Below are positions 43,826-52,081 of a DNA stretch of 64,000 nt, piece by piece (positions within the stretch are counted from its first letter, which is position 1; the number at the start of each line of letters is the position of its first letter). The translations under genes and the position numbers were made by a program. Source of the DNA: Thermoplasmata archaeon. Lineage in GTDB: Archaea > Thermoplasmatota > Thermoplasmata > Thermoplasmatales > GCA-001856825. The stretch is taken from NCBI GenBank assembly GCA_021816725.1, contig JAKAXD010000001.1, positions 186,001-250,000 on the forward strand, read 5' to 3'. A model generated the notes under the pieces. That model had not been told where the DNA came from. It made no database searches and saw nothing but the letters and a program-made list of their open reading frames with translations.

Positions 43826-44113
43826 ATGGACGTTTACAAGATACCTGTAGCCAAGAAAGTTGATATGGAGAAGATACTGTCAATGGACCAGGTGTTTAGG
43901 CTATCCATAACAATCAAGGATTCTTCAATACTTGGCGAGGATGGATATCAGTACCTTATACTGGAAGGAACGGAAGATAGATTGAAGGTTGCAAGGTCGG
44001 AACTATCAAAAATTTCTGAAAAATTGGATCCAGATAAAGTGAAGAAGGTACAGGAAATAATTGAGAAGGAAAGACAGAACGTTAACGACAGCTTCGGTTC
44101 CATTTTTGGTTAG
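43826..44113 (+). CDS. Small conserved-looking protein upstream of Nep1
   Basis: 95 residues. The first 60 form an alpha/beta-like unit, the last 35 a charged helix (KLDPDKVKKVQEIIEKERQNV). I do not recognise the family. Its TAG stop is followed immediately by the ATG of Nep1, so the two are translated from one message; a role near ribosome biogenesis is inferred only from this. It starts 23 nt after the secreted-protein gene. Confidence 0.65.
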   Translation: MDVYKIPVAKKVDMEKILSMDQVFRLSITIKDSSILGEDGYQYLILEGTEDRLKVARSELSKISEKLDPDKVKKVQEIIEKERQNVNDSFGSIFG

Positions 44114-44719
44114 ATGTTCATCATCCTTGCAGATGCGGAACTTGAACTTGTGCCTGAAGAGATGATAGAGGAAGAGGAGATAAGGTCAATCCTGAAGGCC
44201 AATGGGAAGGAAAACACGCTCCTAGATAATGGCAAGATGAAGCCATTAATTGCGAAACACTTTCCTAAGTGCGCCAACAGGATGGGCTTCCCTAACATAG
44301 CATACCTTTTCACGAGGCTAAATGACGAGTCAATCCTTAATGAGACAACCAAGTTGAATTACGCGATTCACACGAAACATGACGTGATCATAGAGAGAGA
44401 TGACCTTGCCGGTATTGGCCCCGGTTACGCTGAATTCGCCGAAAGGGTGGAAGTGTTACTCCAGAAGAAAACAACGAAAAGGAAACTTGTGGAATACGTG
44501 GACGACATCGGTACTCCCGGGAACACGGTTGTGCTCCACCCAAATGGAAATTCCGGATTGGTTGCGAGTGATCAATTAAATTACATCATAGGTGGATTTC
44601 CAGAAGGGGACTTCAGGTCCGATCTTGGGTCACTGAGGAAATTTGCAATTCACGACAAGGAAGTTACCGTACCTGGTATACTGGAGCTGTTGCATTTTAA
44701 GCTTTTTGCGACATTATAA
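44114..44719 (+). CDS. Ribosomal RNA small-subunit methyltransferase Nep1 (SPOUT)
   Basis: 201 residues. Recognised from IILADAELELVPEEM at the N-terminus, LNYAIHTKHDVIIERDDLAG, and the knot region LNYIIGGFPEGDF ... KFAIHDKEVTVPGILELLHFKL, which lines up with archaeal Nep1 proteins. Nep1 dimers methylate N1 of a pseudouridine in helix 35 of 16S rRNA and help 30S assembly. The usual RPDI motif is less clear here. Its 3' end overlaps the convergent purD by 23 nt. Confidence 0.85.
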   Translation: MFIILADAELELVPEEMIEEEEIRSILKANGKENTLLDNGKMKPLIAKHFPKCANRMGFPNIAYLFTRLNDESILNETTKLNYAIHTKHDVIIERDDLAGIGPGYAEFAERVEVLLQKKTTKRKLVEYVDDIGTPGNTVVLHPNGNSGLVASDQLNYIIGGFPEGDFRSDLGSLRKFAIHDKEVTVPGILELLHFKLFATL

Positions 44720-46010
44720 GCTTCATTGCCCTCTTTTTCCTTTCAATTGTTTTCGCTGTTCCAATATCGTTTCTCATTTCATATTCCCCCTTTATCATGG
44801 ATGAAATGCCCGAGAATCTGCTGTTAATTTCTTCAATATCGGTGCCCTCAGACATCAATGCTACTGACCTTGAGCTTGTCTGTTTTATTCTATCTCCATC
44901 CAGATTAACAGATGCGTAGAAGATCCTCAATCCCTTTATCATTATCTTTTCCTCATCTATTTCTAGGGTCGATGGGGTGGGCTTCGTTCCATACCCCCTT
45001 GGAACAACATACTTTATGACATTTATCCTGTCCCTGAACTCCAGCCTTGTTTGCTGTCCATGAAGCATTCTTGCTGCAACGTCCATTATAGAAGTTTCCA
45101 TTAACGATAGGACATTCATCGCCTCTGGATCCCCCAATCTCGCGTTTATCTCAAGCAGTTTTGGCCCATCATGAGTGGCTACAAATCCTCCATAAATTGG
45201 GCCAACATAGCTAGTGACTTTTCTATTAAACTTCCTTACAAGGTCCTCAAGTATCTCCTTAGCCTTATCTACTGTTCCATTGTCAATAAATGGTAGCCCC
45301 ATTTCTGAGAAGCATATTGATCCCATGCCACCGGTGTTCGGGCCCCTGTCACCCTCGAATGCCCTCTTGTAATCCTGGACGATTGGCAGGAATGAAATCT
45401 TGGGCCCCTTAACAAAGCCCTGAAGGCTAAACTCCTCACCTATCACTTTCTTCTCTACCAGCAATTTGGCGGTCCCAGACACAAGGTATTCTCTTACAAT
45501 CCTGATGCCGTCTTCCCTTGATTTGAAGTGTACACCCTGGACGACCACCCCTTTGCCCCCGGTCAGCCCGTCTGGCTTAATGACAAAGTCATAGTCTATA
45601 TTTTTTATAAATCGCTCTGCCTTATCAGGTTCCGAGAAGGGGGTGCTTTCTATATTCCCCTTAACTTGATTTTCAGACATGAACTTCCTGCAGAATGCCT
45701 TTGAAGTCTCAAGTTTTGCTGCTTCCGAAGATGGGGCAAACACATTGAAGCCATTCTCGACCAGAATATCTGAAACGCCATGCGCAACAGGCGATTCAGG
45801 CCCTATGAACACATAATCCGGCTTCAGTTTATCTGCGTTGCGTAGTACAAATCTTCCATTGTTTTCGTCACCAATGATCACTTTTCTTGCAATCCTCATC
45901 AGTCCAGGGTTCTTGTTTGGTGAAATGACTGCAAGCTCAGTTCCTGATTTGACTATAGAGAGCCCTATCGCATGTTCCCTTCCCCCACCGCCTATGAGCA
46001 GTGCTCTCAA
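44697..46010 (-). CDS. purD: Phosphoribosylamine-glycine ligase (GARS)
   Basis: 437 residues, standard length. ATP-grasp landmarks: LLIGGGGREHAIG at the N-terminus, VIKPDGLTGGKGVVV, GEEFSLQGFVKGPKI, DRGPNTGGMGS and LLEINARLGDPEAMN. It ligates glycine to phosphoribosylamine in purine biosynthesis. Its start overlaps the upstream ScpB stop by 4 nt, indicating co-transcription. Confidence 0.96.
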   Translation of the reverse strand: MRALLIGGGGREHAIGLSIVKSGTELAVISPNKNPGLMRIARKVIIGDENNGRFVLRNADKLKPDYVFIGPESPVAHGVSDILVENGFNVFAPSSEAAKLETSKAFCRKFMSENQVKGNIESTPFSEPDKAERFIKNIDYDFVIKPDGLTGGKGVVVQGVHFKSREDGIRIVREYLVSGTAKLLVEKKVIGEEFSLQGFVKGPKISFLPIVQDYKRAFEGDRGPNTGGMGSICFSEMGLPFIDNGTVDKAKEILEDLVRKFNRKVTSYVGPIYGGFVATHDGPKLLEINARLGDPEAMNVLSLMETSIMDVAARMLHGQQTRLEFRDRINVIKYVVPRGYGTKPTPSTLEIDEEKIMIKGLRIFYASVNLDGDRIKQTSSRSVALMSEGTDIEEINSRFSGISSMIKGEYEMRNDIGTAKTIERKKRAMKLIMSQKA

Positions 46011-46492
46011 TCGGTCACCTGCTCTTCCTGTTTTACCCTTTCCTTGAGTTCCTTTCCATACTTCGTGAAAAAATTTCTCGTGAGCTTCACGATTCTTCTC
46101 CTTCCTCTCGGTATTATCTCTACAAGATTTAGCTTGCTCAGATGTTCAAGTTCTTCCTCAGCTCTCTTTCCCCTGAGTCTCTCGATATGGGAAATGTAAG
46201 TCTTTCCCTTCCTGAAGAGAAGGCCGATGATTTCCAGTTCTCCCTTGTTCATCTCGCTTTCTGAATACTTGAACGCAACCTCACTGTATTTGTCTCTGAC
46301 ACCAATCTTATACTTTCTTCCTATCATCTTCAGTTCTAGGGCAGTATTTTCGTATCTTTTCTTAAGTAGTCGCAGTGATCTTGCGACATCCTTTTGGTCA
46401 ATGGCAAGTGCAGCAGAAATTTCGTTCTTGGCCAACGGGTTAACTGTGGCGATCAGGAGTGCCTCAGTTCTATTAGGGACTTCGTCTTCCAT
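46007..46492 (-). CDS. scpB: Segregation and condensation protein B (ScpB)
   Basis: 161 residues with two winged-helix domains: EALLIATVNPLAKNEISAALAIDQKDVARSLRLLKKRYE, then LEIIGLLFRKGKTYISHIERLRGKRAEEELEHLSKLNLVEIIPRGRRRIVKLTRNFFTKYG, the second having the ScpB-specific IERLRG and GRR segments. ScpB pairs with ScpA and SMC in chromosome condensation. It shares a message with purD (4-nt overlap), an unusual partner. Confidence 0.85.
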   Translation of the reverse strand: MEDEVPNRTEALLIATVNPLAKNEISAALAIDQKDVARSLRLLKKRYENTALELKMIGRKYKIGVRDKYSEVAFKYSESEMNKGELEIIGLLFRKGKTYISHIERLRGKRAEEELEHLSKLNLVEIIPRGRRRIVKLTRNFFTKYGKELKERVKQEEQVTD

Positions 46493-46566
46493 TGCACAAT
46501 TATGTTAAGAGAAATAATAAAACTATCGTAGATAACTCGGAATCCAGTCTGTTGTAATTAAAGTTG

Positions 46567-46862
46567 GGTTGTCCCGAGTAAGCCTCCTTCTGTTAGCCCT
46601 TTCGGGTTGATGGCATTTGACTAGTGCGCTCTACCCGTTCCTTTGATAGCTGTCATAGGAACCGCTTGAGTTTGCTCCTATCCCTCCTCCTCTGTCTCAT
46701 CATATTTTCGGGAACGTCCCCTTCGGAAGGTTCACCCTTCACCGAAACTGTGTCATTTCTTTTGAGGAGAAGCAGGTCTCTCGACCAGGGTTTTATCCAG
46801 ATTGCTACCCGGAGGGAGGACTTTCCTCACCATTTCTGGCGATGGCCATCCTGGGACTACCC
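46567..46862 (-). ncRNA. rnpB: RNase P RNA
   Basis: About 296 nt on the minus strand. The universally conserved GAGGAAAGTCC (CR-I) is present, as is ACAGAAGGAGGCTTA (CR-V) near the 3' end. The ends pair as P1: GGGTAGTCCC with GGGACAACCC, nine of ten positions complementary. A TATA-like CATAAATA (46882-46889) lies about 24 nt upstream of the 5' end. It is the catalytic RNA that removes 5' leaders from pre-tRNAs. Frames on either strand across it are spurious. Confidence 0.93.
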
Positions 46863-46917
46863 TTTCTCAATCTGTTCTCAGTATTTATGATTCACTAACT
46901 TTTCTGCCCTCTAAGCA

Positions 46918-47508
46918 CTAAATAATAACTATGTCCCTCACGACTTCAGGACCATCTTCTGAAAACTTCACTATGAAATTTGAACAGTTGGTGAACCTAA
47001 TGCCGTCAGATTTTCCAACATACAACTCGTAGAAGGACCTGATGAATGCCCCGTGAGTTATCACGATTAATCTCTTGCCATTGAAAGCATCTGTTGCAGT
47101 GTTCACAAAATCTCTCACTCTCATCATCACGGAGCTTACCGTTTCAGTTGATCCAAGATCATCTATTTCCCGTGAAAGGGACTTCATCTCTACTCCATAT
47201 TTCTCCCGTATCTGTTCGGTCGTGAGTCCCTCCAGTTCCCCGTACTCCCTATCTCTAAGAGTTGAATGATGCCCTAATACAGGTATGTTCAGGGTCTTAG
47301 AAACAGTCATTGCAGTCTCCATTGCTCGTCTCTTGTCGCTTGATAATATAAAATCAAATTTGAAATCTGAAAGAGACTGGGCCAACTCAACCGCCTGTTT
47401 TCTGCCTGTGTCGTTGAGAGGATCATCACCGCTTCCAACCCAGAGACCCCTGATATTTGAATCGGTCTGGCCATGACGTGCAACTGCTATCATCAGCTCG
47501 GGTGCCAT
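46918..47508 (-). CDS. Histidine phosphatase (phosphoglycerate mutase-like) family protein
   Basis: About 196 residues from ATG 47508. Catalytic RHGQTDSN near the N-terminus, LSSDKRRAMETA, the proton donor in DREYGELEG, and the second histidine in ITHGAFI are all present. It could be a cofactor-dependent phosphoglycerate mutase, an alpha-ribazole phosphatase or a broad phosphatase; the sequence alone does not decide. The frame opens at 47526, but a TATA-like TTTTTAAAG (about 25 nt before 47508, minus strand) favours the internal start. Confidence 0.85.
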   Translation of the reverse strand: MAPELMIAVARHGQTDSNIRGLWVGSGDDPLNDTGRKQAVELAQSLSDFKFDFILSSDKRRAMETAMTVSKTLNIPVLGHHSTLRDREYGELEGLTTEQIREKYGVEMKSLSREIDDLGSTETVSSVMMRVRDFVNTATDAFNGKRLIVITHGAFIRSFYELYVGKSDGIRFTNCSNFIVKFSEDGPEVVRDIVII

Positions 47509-47633
47509 CAGTCCGGTATGCGTCAAACTTTAAAAAGGAAGCTATCGAAAGATGAATGGTAAAGAACTCCTAAGGCCTAAGAAAATTGAGAAAAAATAAT
47601 AACGGCCTAGTGATTGCCATTGGAATCTGTCTT

Positions 47634-47708
47634 GGGCCCGTGGCCTAGTCTGGATAAGGCATTGGCCTTCTAAGCCAATGATCCGGGGTTCAAATCCCCG
47701 CGGGCCCG
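47634..47708 (+). tRNA. tRNA-Arg (anticodon TCT)
   Basis: Acceptor GGGCCCG with CGGGCCC, anticodon stem TTGGC/GCCAA around CTTCTAA with anticodon TCT, T-arm CGGGG-TTCAAAT-CCCCG. No encoded CCA and no intron. It reads AGA, one of the two dominant arginine codons of this window. A run AAAAAATAATAAC about 30 nt upstream could be its TATA box. Confidence 0.94.
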
Positions 47709-47912
47709 TAGAAACATTCATTTCATTACGGAACTTTTGTTAAATTCCAAATTACCATGCATGATGACAAAAGTCGGAGAGTATGGATGTCTTATGAAGG
47801 ACTGGAAATTTAAAGGGGCAGCCTGGATTGCGAAAGATACATCTTCCTCATTTCCTGGCTTCCCAAACAAAAGTGGTCCCGTCAATTCACCCCATTCCGC
47901 AAAACAATAGCT

Positions 47913-48536
47913 TCATTCTCTAAGCCTGATCCTTCTACCGATATAAGTTCCACGAGATAGACCTTCAATGATCATCGTGTTCCTTATGTGAAGCATCCCA
48001 AGGATTACGATCAATATGGCATCGATGATGTAGGAGTATGAGGCAAAGAACAATGTCACTCCGAAGTTGGCAGATGAAGATGCAACCAGCGCAAGAGCGT
48101 AATATATAAACGGGAGGGAGCAGCAGCCTCCCGTGGTAGTTATCAATGAAAGTATAGACCCGCCCAGTGTAAGGCCGTTGGCCCTCGCAATTTTCCCATT
48201 CCTCTTCATCTTTATGATGTCGCCAACAACCAGGGGGACCATGACGGCAAGAAAGACTGAAAGCATGGCCTGAAGAACTGGCAGCGTGATTCCAACGTGG
48301 TCGGTCGGGAACCAGTAGATTCCACTATATTGCAGGAAATAGTGAACGTTGCCATAAAGGAGGAAGGTGATCCTGTGTCCTACTCCTTTGCTGAGAACAC
48401 CTGAGAGTGAGTGACCGTAGTATTCGATCATGCCTGAAGAAGTAGCAAATAGGAACCAGTACAGTGCACCCAGAGAAATAAGCCCAAGGCTCTCCTTACT
48501 CAGAATCCGCCGTCTACTGTTCAGCGAGATAGGCAT
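47913..48536 (-). CDS. Multi-spanning membrane protein with a Gly-Gly-Cys-Cys motif
   Basis: 207 residues, about five hydrophobic segments. A positively charged cytoplasmic loop (DIIKMKRNGKIARANG) precedes a striking TTTGGCCSLPFIYYALAL, placing two adjacent cysteines at the start of a membrane segment. The arrangement is like small thiol- or metal-handling membrane proteins, but no family is recognised. It is followed upstream by a small zinc-finger gene on the same strand, 64 nt away, which may be related in function. Confidence 0.72.
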   Translation of the reverse strand: MPISLNSRRRILSKESLGLISLGALYWFLFATSSGMIEYYGHSLSGVLSKGVGHRITFLLYGNVHYFLQYSGIYWFPTDHVGITLPVLQAMLSVFLAVMVPLVVGDIIKMKRNGKIARANGLTLGGSILSLITTTGGCCSLPFIYYALALVASSSANFGVTLFFASYSYIIDAILIVILGMLHIRNTMIIEGLSRGTYIGRRIRLRE

Positions 48537-48600
48537 TTTACCCTCTGATTCATTGCTGTTACCTCAAAATGGTTGAATAAAAAGGAGGACAGATGATCGC

Positions 48601-48726
48601 CTAGCGAGCAATCCTGTTAATCGCACAATCATCCTTCATGGCTTTAGAATGCATTGCTTTCTCGTGAGAGTGAAATTCCGATTCCGTTTCAAATGAGGCA
48701 CCGCAGTCACATTTATGATTTCTCAC
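48601..48726 (-). CDS. Small Cys2His-type zinc-finger protein
   Basis: 41 residues, below normal gene-finding size. The product carries C-x-C and then H-x-H-x5-H (HKCDCGASF ... EFHSHEKAMH), the form of a classical C2H2-like finger with altered spacing. A Shine-Dalgarno-like GGAGGTG ends about 8 nt before the GTG at 48724-48726; another GTG at 48733-48735 is an alternative. A TATA-like TATTTATAAG (48760-48769, minus strand) lies upstream. Small C2H2 proteins of this kind are common in archaea and their targets are mostly unknown. Confidence 0.6.
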   Translation of the reverse strand: MRNHKCDCGASFETESEFHSHEKAMHSKAMKDDCAINRIAR

Positions 48727-49027
48727 ATCCTTCACCTCCTCTATTGTGAATGATGGAACTTATAAATACCACTAAGTAAAGAAAATTTTACTTTAGCGCA
48801 TTGATGTGGCTTTACAATTTAGTGCCTTGTGCGAGAAGGACTATGGGGCATAAGTGACTAATACCCATCTTTCTTTATGATTAGGAAGGCCATCGTCCCA
48901 AGAAACTATTTAGGAGAGCGAACTTTGGACCAGATCCGAATTTTGTGACTGCCATCTCCATGTATGCCTTAATGTTCCTCACTGTGATTTGGTTCCCTTC
49001 CTTTATCTGGACCTTGCGCACAAACGT

Positions 49028-49261
49028 ATGTATTCACAGTATATATTATGCATTCGTGATGAAGATCACCAAGAAGATATAGGGGATTTAAGTGATTCAA
49101 TTGAAGGCCTCAAATCCCACTACAGGGACGAATTCTCCTTACATGTGATAACCGACTGGACGAATTATGAATTCTTCTATAGTAAGAGCGTGAATGGAAT
49201 GTCTCTGGAACTGAGGGCCATGATGGACGATTCTCATCCTTTAGTTGTAGGTGAGTTTTGA
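49028..49261 (+). CDS. Small acidic protein, unknown function
   Basis: 77 residues from ATG 49028, with an acidic stretch (IRDEDHQEDIGDLSDSIEG) and a possible alpha/beta character. The frame is open upstream to a TTG at 48989, but a TATA-like CTTTATC (about 49000-49006) puts the ATG at 49028 at leaderless distance. No family recognised. The 300 nt before it (48727-49027) hold only the zinc-finger promoter and no other frame I can support. Confidence 0.5.
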   Translation: MYSQYILCIRDEDHQEDIGDLSDSIEGLKSHYRDEFSLHVITDWTNYEFFYSKSVNGMSLELRAMMDDSHPLVVGEF

Positions 49262-49440
49262 AGACCATTTCTTCTAAATGCAAAGGAGATCTCCCGCAAT
49301 TGAGTGGTCTTCCGCGAGTGATTCGAGGCCCATATTGTCGCGATCTAATTATTTCCGAGACTCTCCATCGATGACTCGTCTCGAAGTTCAGTACCGCTAT
49401 TTTTTGTAAAAATCCTTATCTTTTGTTTTCCTTCTCGATT

Positions 49441-50823
49441 ATGAGAAGAGGGGCTCTAATCTTAGTGACAACTTCTCTTGCTGCTTTCCTCACCCCATTC
49501 ATTTCAAGCTCTATTTCATTTGTCGTTCCTAAGATAGGGCAGGAATTAAACCTAACATTTTACCAAGCTGCACTACTCCCTTTGGTGATACTCATACCTT
49601 TAGCCTCCTTCATCTTGCTATTTGGTAGACTGTCAGATCAGCTTGGAAGAATATTGCTATTCAGGATAGGGCTGGTGATATTTTCATTAGGATCTATTAT
49701 TGCACTATTTTCTCCGAATTTTCAGGTACTTGTCGGATCGTTATTCACCCTGGGTATTGGGGCATCTATTATGAGTGCCAATTCAACTGCAATTGTCAGC
49801 ACTATTTTCAAGAAAGGGAGGGGTTTTGCTCTTGGAATTAATGCAATGTCAGTATATCTTGGCCTAACTACTGCGCCATTCATAAGTGGCTTAGTAGTAG
49901 AATTCTCCAGCTGGCGGTTACTTTTCCTTGTTATTCTTCCAATTGCACTAGCAGGTTTCTTGCTGTCGCTTTTTACGCTTAGAACTGAGTTGAAGGGAGG
50001 AACAGGAATGAAGTTATACGGGTCATTACTCTTCGGGATACTTCTAATTTCAATCTCCTTATACTTGTCTCTAGGTTACGTATATGGATTCGTGAATTTA
50101 TTACCACTCCTGCTTCTCTTCTTTGTTTCAACTATTCTCTTCGTACGAGAAGAGAGGAGATCCACAAATCCACTTATCTCTATAAAAATGATGGAGATGA
50201 GAAGGACGTTCGTTGCCTCTAATGTGGCAGCCTTGCTCAATTATCTAGGAACGTTCTCAATTGTCTTCGTATTCTCCATATACCTTCAGGTCACACTTCA
50301 CATATCTCCTTTTCTTTCAGGTCTCTACATACTCCCTGAGCCTGTTCTAATGGTTCTCATGTCCCCCATTGCAGGGAGACTCTCTGACAGGATAGGTTCG
50401 AGGAAGATAGCATCAGCGGGAATGGTCATAATCGGCCTATCGTTTCTCATATTCTTCGTACTGGGCCAACCATCCGTCAGAGATATCTTACTAATCCTTG
50501 CTTTTCTAGGGGCAGGGTTTGGCCTCTTCTCTGCTCCAAATACCAATTCAGTAATGGGCTCCATTAAAATGGAATATTCTGGATTTGCTTCTGGTTTTCT
50601 TGGGACTATGAGATTCATTGGGCAACTTGCCAGCATCATAGTTGCCACCTACCTCTTCTCTCTCGAAATTCCAAGGAACGTGATGGTGGGTATTTTTTCT
50701 GGATTGTACGTTTCAATAGGACAGCTTTATTTCTACGACTTTGTGACCGGGTTTAAGCAAGTGATGCTTCTCTCTTCGATCATTAGCTTTGCAGGAGCAG
50801 TTTCATCCATGATGAGAGATTGA
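49441..50823 (+). CDS. MFS transporter (drug-efflux type)
   Basis: About 460 residues from ATG 49441, 12-14 hydrophobic segments. Motif A GRLSDQLGRILLF follows TM2, and a second copy-like GRLSDRIGSRKIA lies between the halves. Family members exchange protons for drugs or metabolites. The frame opens at a TTG at 49423, but the first residues added would break the positively charged N-terminus. It lies 38 nt before the aldo/keto reductase gene on the same strand. No dedicated regulator is adjacent, unlike the other two MFS genes here. Confidence 0.87.
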   Translation: MRRGALILVTTSLAAFLTPFISSSISFVVPKIGQELNLTFYQAALLPLVILIPLASFILLFGRLSDQLGRILLFRIGLVIFSLGSIIALFSPNFQVLVGSLFTLGIGASIMSANSTAIVSTIFKKGRGFALGINAMSVYLGLTTAPFISGLVVEFSSWRLLFLVILPIALAGFLLSLFTLRTELKGGTGMKLYGSLLFGILLISISLYLSLGYVYGFVNLLPLLLLFFVSTILFVREERRSTNPLISIKMMEMRRTFVASNVAALLNYLGTFSIVFVFSIYLQVTLHISPFLSGLYILPEPVLMVLMSPIAGRLSDRIGSRKIASAGMVIIGLSFLIFFVLGQPSVRDILLILAFLGAGFGLFSAPNTNSVMGSIKMEYSGFASGFLGTMRFIGQLASIIVATYLFSLEIPRNVMVGIFSGLYVSIGQLYFYDFVTGFKQVMLLSSIISFAGAVSSMMRD

Positions 50824-50861
50824 GCAAGAAATGTTCTTATCCATTCTTTTCATAAAACTCC

Positions 50862-51872
50862 ATGAAATACAAGAAACTCGGATGGTCGGGACTTCTAGTC
50901 AGTGAACTCTGTCTTGGGACTATGACATTCGGATGGCACGCGGATGAGGAGAGTAGCCATAAGATGATGAATAAATTCGAGGAATATGGAGGAAACTTTA
51001 TTGACACTGCAAATGTCTATTCGGACGGAAAGTCAGAGGAGATTGTTGGGAAATGGATGAAGGGAAGAACTAGAGATGATTTTATTGTAGCAACTAAGGT
51101 CAGGTTCAGGACAGGAAAAGGCATCAATTCTGTCGGTCTCTCGAGAAAACATATTATTCATTCAGTCAAAGAGAGTTTGAGGAGACTTAACCTGGATTAC
51201 CTAGATATCCTGCAGCTTCACGCATGGGATCCGCTGACCCAACTGGAAGAGACAATGGGCACAATGAATTACCTTGTTGAAGAGGGGCTGATACGATATG
51301 TAGGCATAAGTAATTTCAGGGGATGGCAAATTCAAAGGGGGATAGACATATGTGAGAAAAACGGTTGGGAAAAGCCAGTGACCATACAGTCACAGTACAA
51401 CCTAATAGCAAGGGGAACAGAATTCGAAATCCTGCCCGTCGCTTTATACAATAATCTTGGCGTTCTGCCGTGGAGTCCGCTTGCTGGTGGATTCCTTACG
51501 GGTAAATATGAATCAGGTATTGCATCAGCACCAAAGGGAACCAGAATAGGCGAATCACAGAATAAAGAATACTATGAGAAACTGGAGAACGAAAGGGTAA
51601 GGCGCATCTCTGAAGCGCTTAAGGAAGTGGCAAAAGAAACAGGGAGACTAAATAGTGAGATAGCTCTTAATTGGCTTCTCAATAATAAGACGGTAACGTC
51701 ACCAATAATAGGAGCAAGGAATGAGAAGCAGCTTGTAGAGAATATTGGGGCTACTGAGTGGAAGTTGACGAGTGAACAGATAGAGCTTCTAAACAATGCA
51801 AGCCAGCTGGAGGTAACTTATCCATACGACCAAAGAGCAGAAGATCAGCAGAAGAGGGATAGGGTACTTTAA
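50862..51872 (+). CDS. Aldo/keto reductase
   Basis: 336 residues. Catalytic tetrad members are visible: Asp and Tyr in DTANVYSDGKSEEIVG, Lys in ATKVR and His in QLHAWDP. The late NADPH-site segment reads SPIIGARNEKQLVENIGA. The enzyme reduces aldehydes or ketones, including sugars, in the cytoplasm. It lies 38 nt downstream of the MFS transporter gene on the same strand. The substrate is not predictable from sequence. Confidence 0.92.
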   Translation: MKYKKLGWSGLLVSELCLGTMTFGWHADEESSHKMMNKFEEYGGNFIDTANVYSDGKSEEIVGKWMKGRTRDDFIVATKVRFRTGKGINSVGLSRKHIIHSVKESLRRLNLDYLDILQLHAWDPLTQLEETMGTMNYLVEEGLIRYVGISNFRGWQIQRGIDICEKNGWEKPVTIQSQYNLIARGTEFEILPVALYNNLGVLPWSPLAGGFLTGKYESGIASAPKGTRIGESQNKEYYEKLENERVRRISEALKEVAKETGRLNSEIALNWLLNNKTVTSPIIGARNEKQLVENIGATEWKLTSEQIELLNNASQLEVTYPYDQRAEDQQKRDRVL

Positions 51873-52081
51873 GGCTCATTTTTCAGGACAGCTCAAATAA
51901 AGGTTTCAAAGAAGGGGAGGCAACATTTAAGAATTTTTTTAATTTAAATTTCAAATTGGAGGCTATATATAAAATATTTAGGTTACGACTCAAATAATTC
52001 AAGCTAGATTGTGTTGATTGGGGACATCGCAACCGTCCTCTTTGTCAGTAAGAATAAGGGGAAAGAAATAAGCTAAAGGGT
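51873..52081. other. AT-rich convergent intergenic region
   Basis: The 209 nt between the aldo/keto reductase and the M13 peptidase genes hold long A/T runs that could terminate both, and a TATA-like CTATATATAAAATA at 51963-51976 with no gene behind it. A small transcript of up to about 90 nt could start near 51990; nothing else supports one. Confidence 0.3.

Noticed and set aside
46624-46890. An 88-codon plus-strand frame between scpB and the histidine phosphatase gene
   Set aside because: It runs across the RNase P RNA on the opposite strand; the RNA signatures explain the sequence and the frame has no protein-like features.
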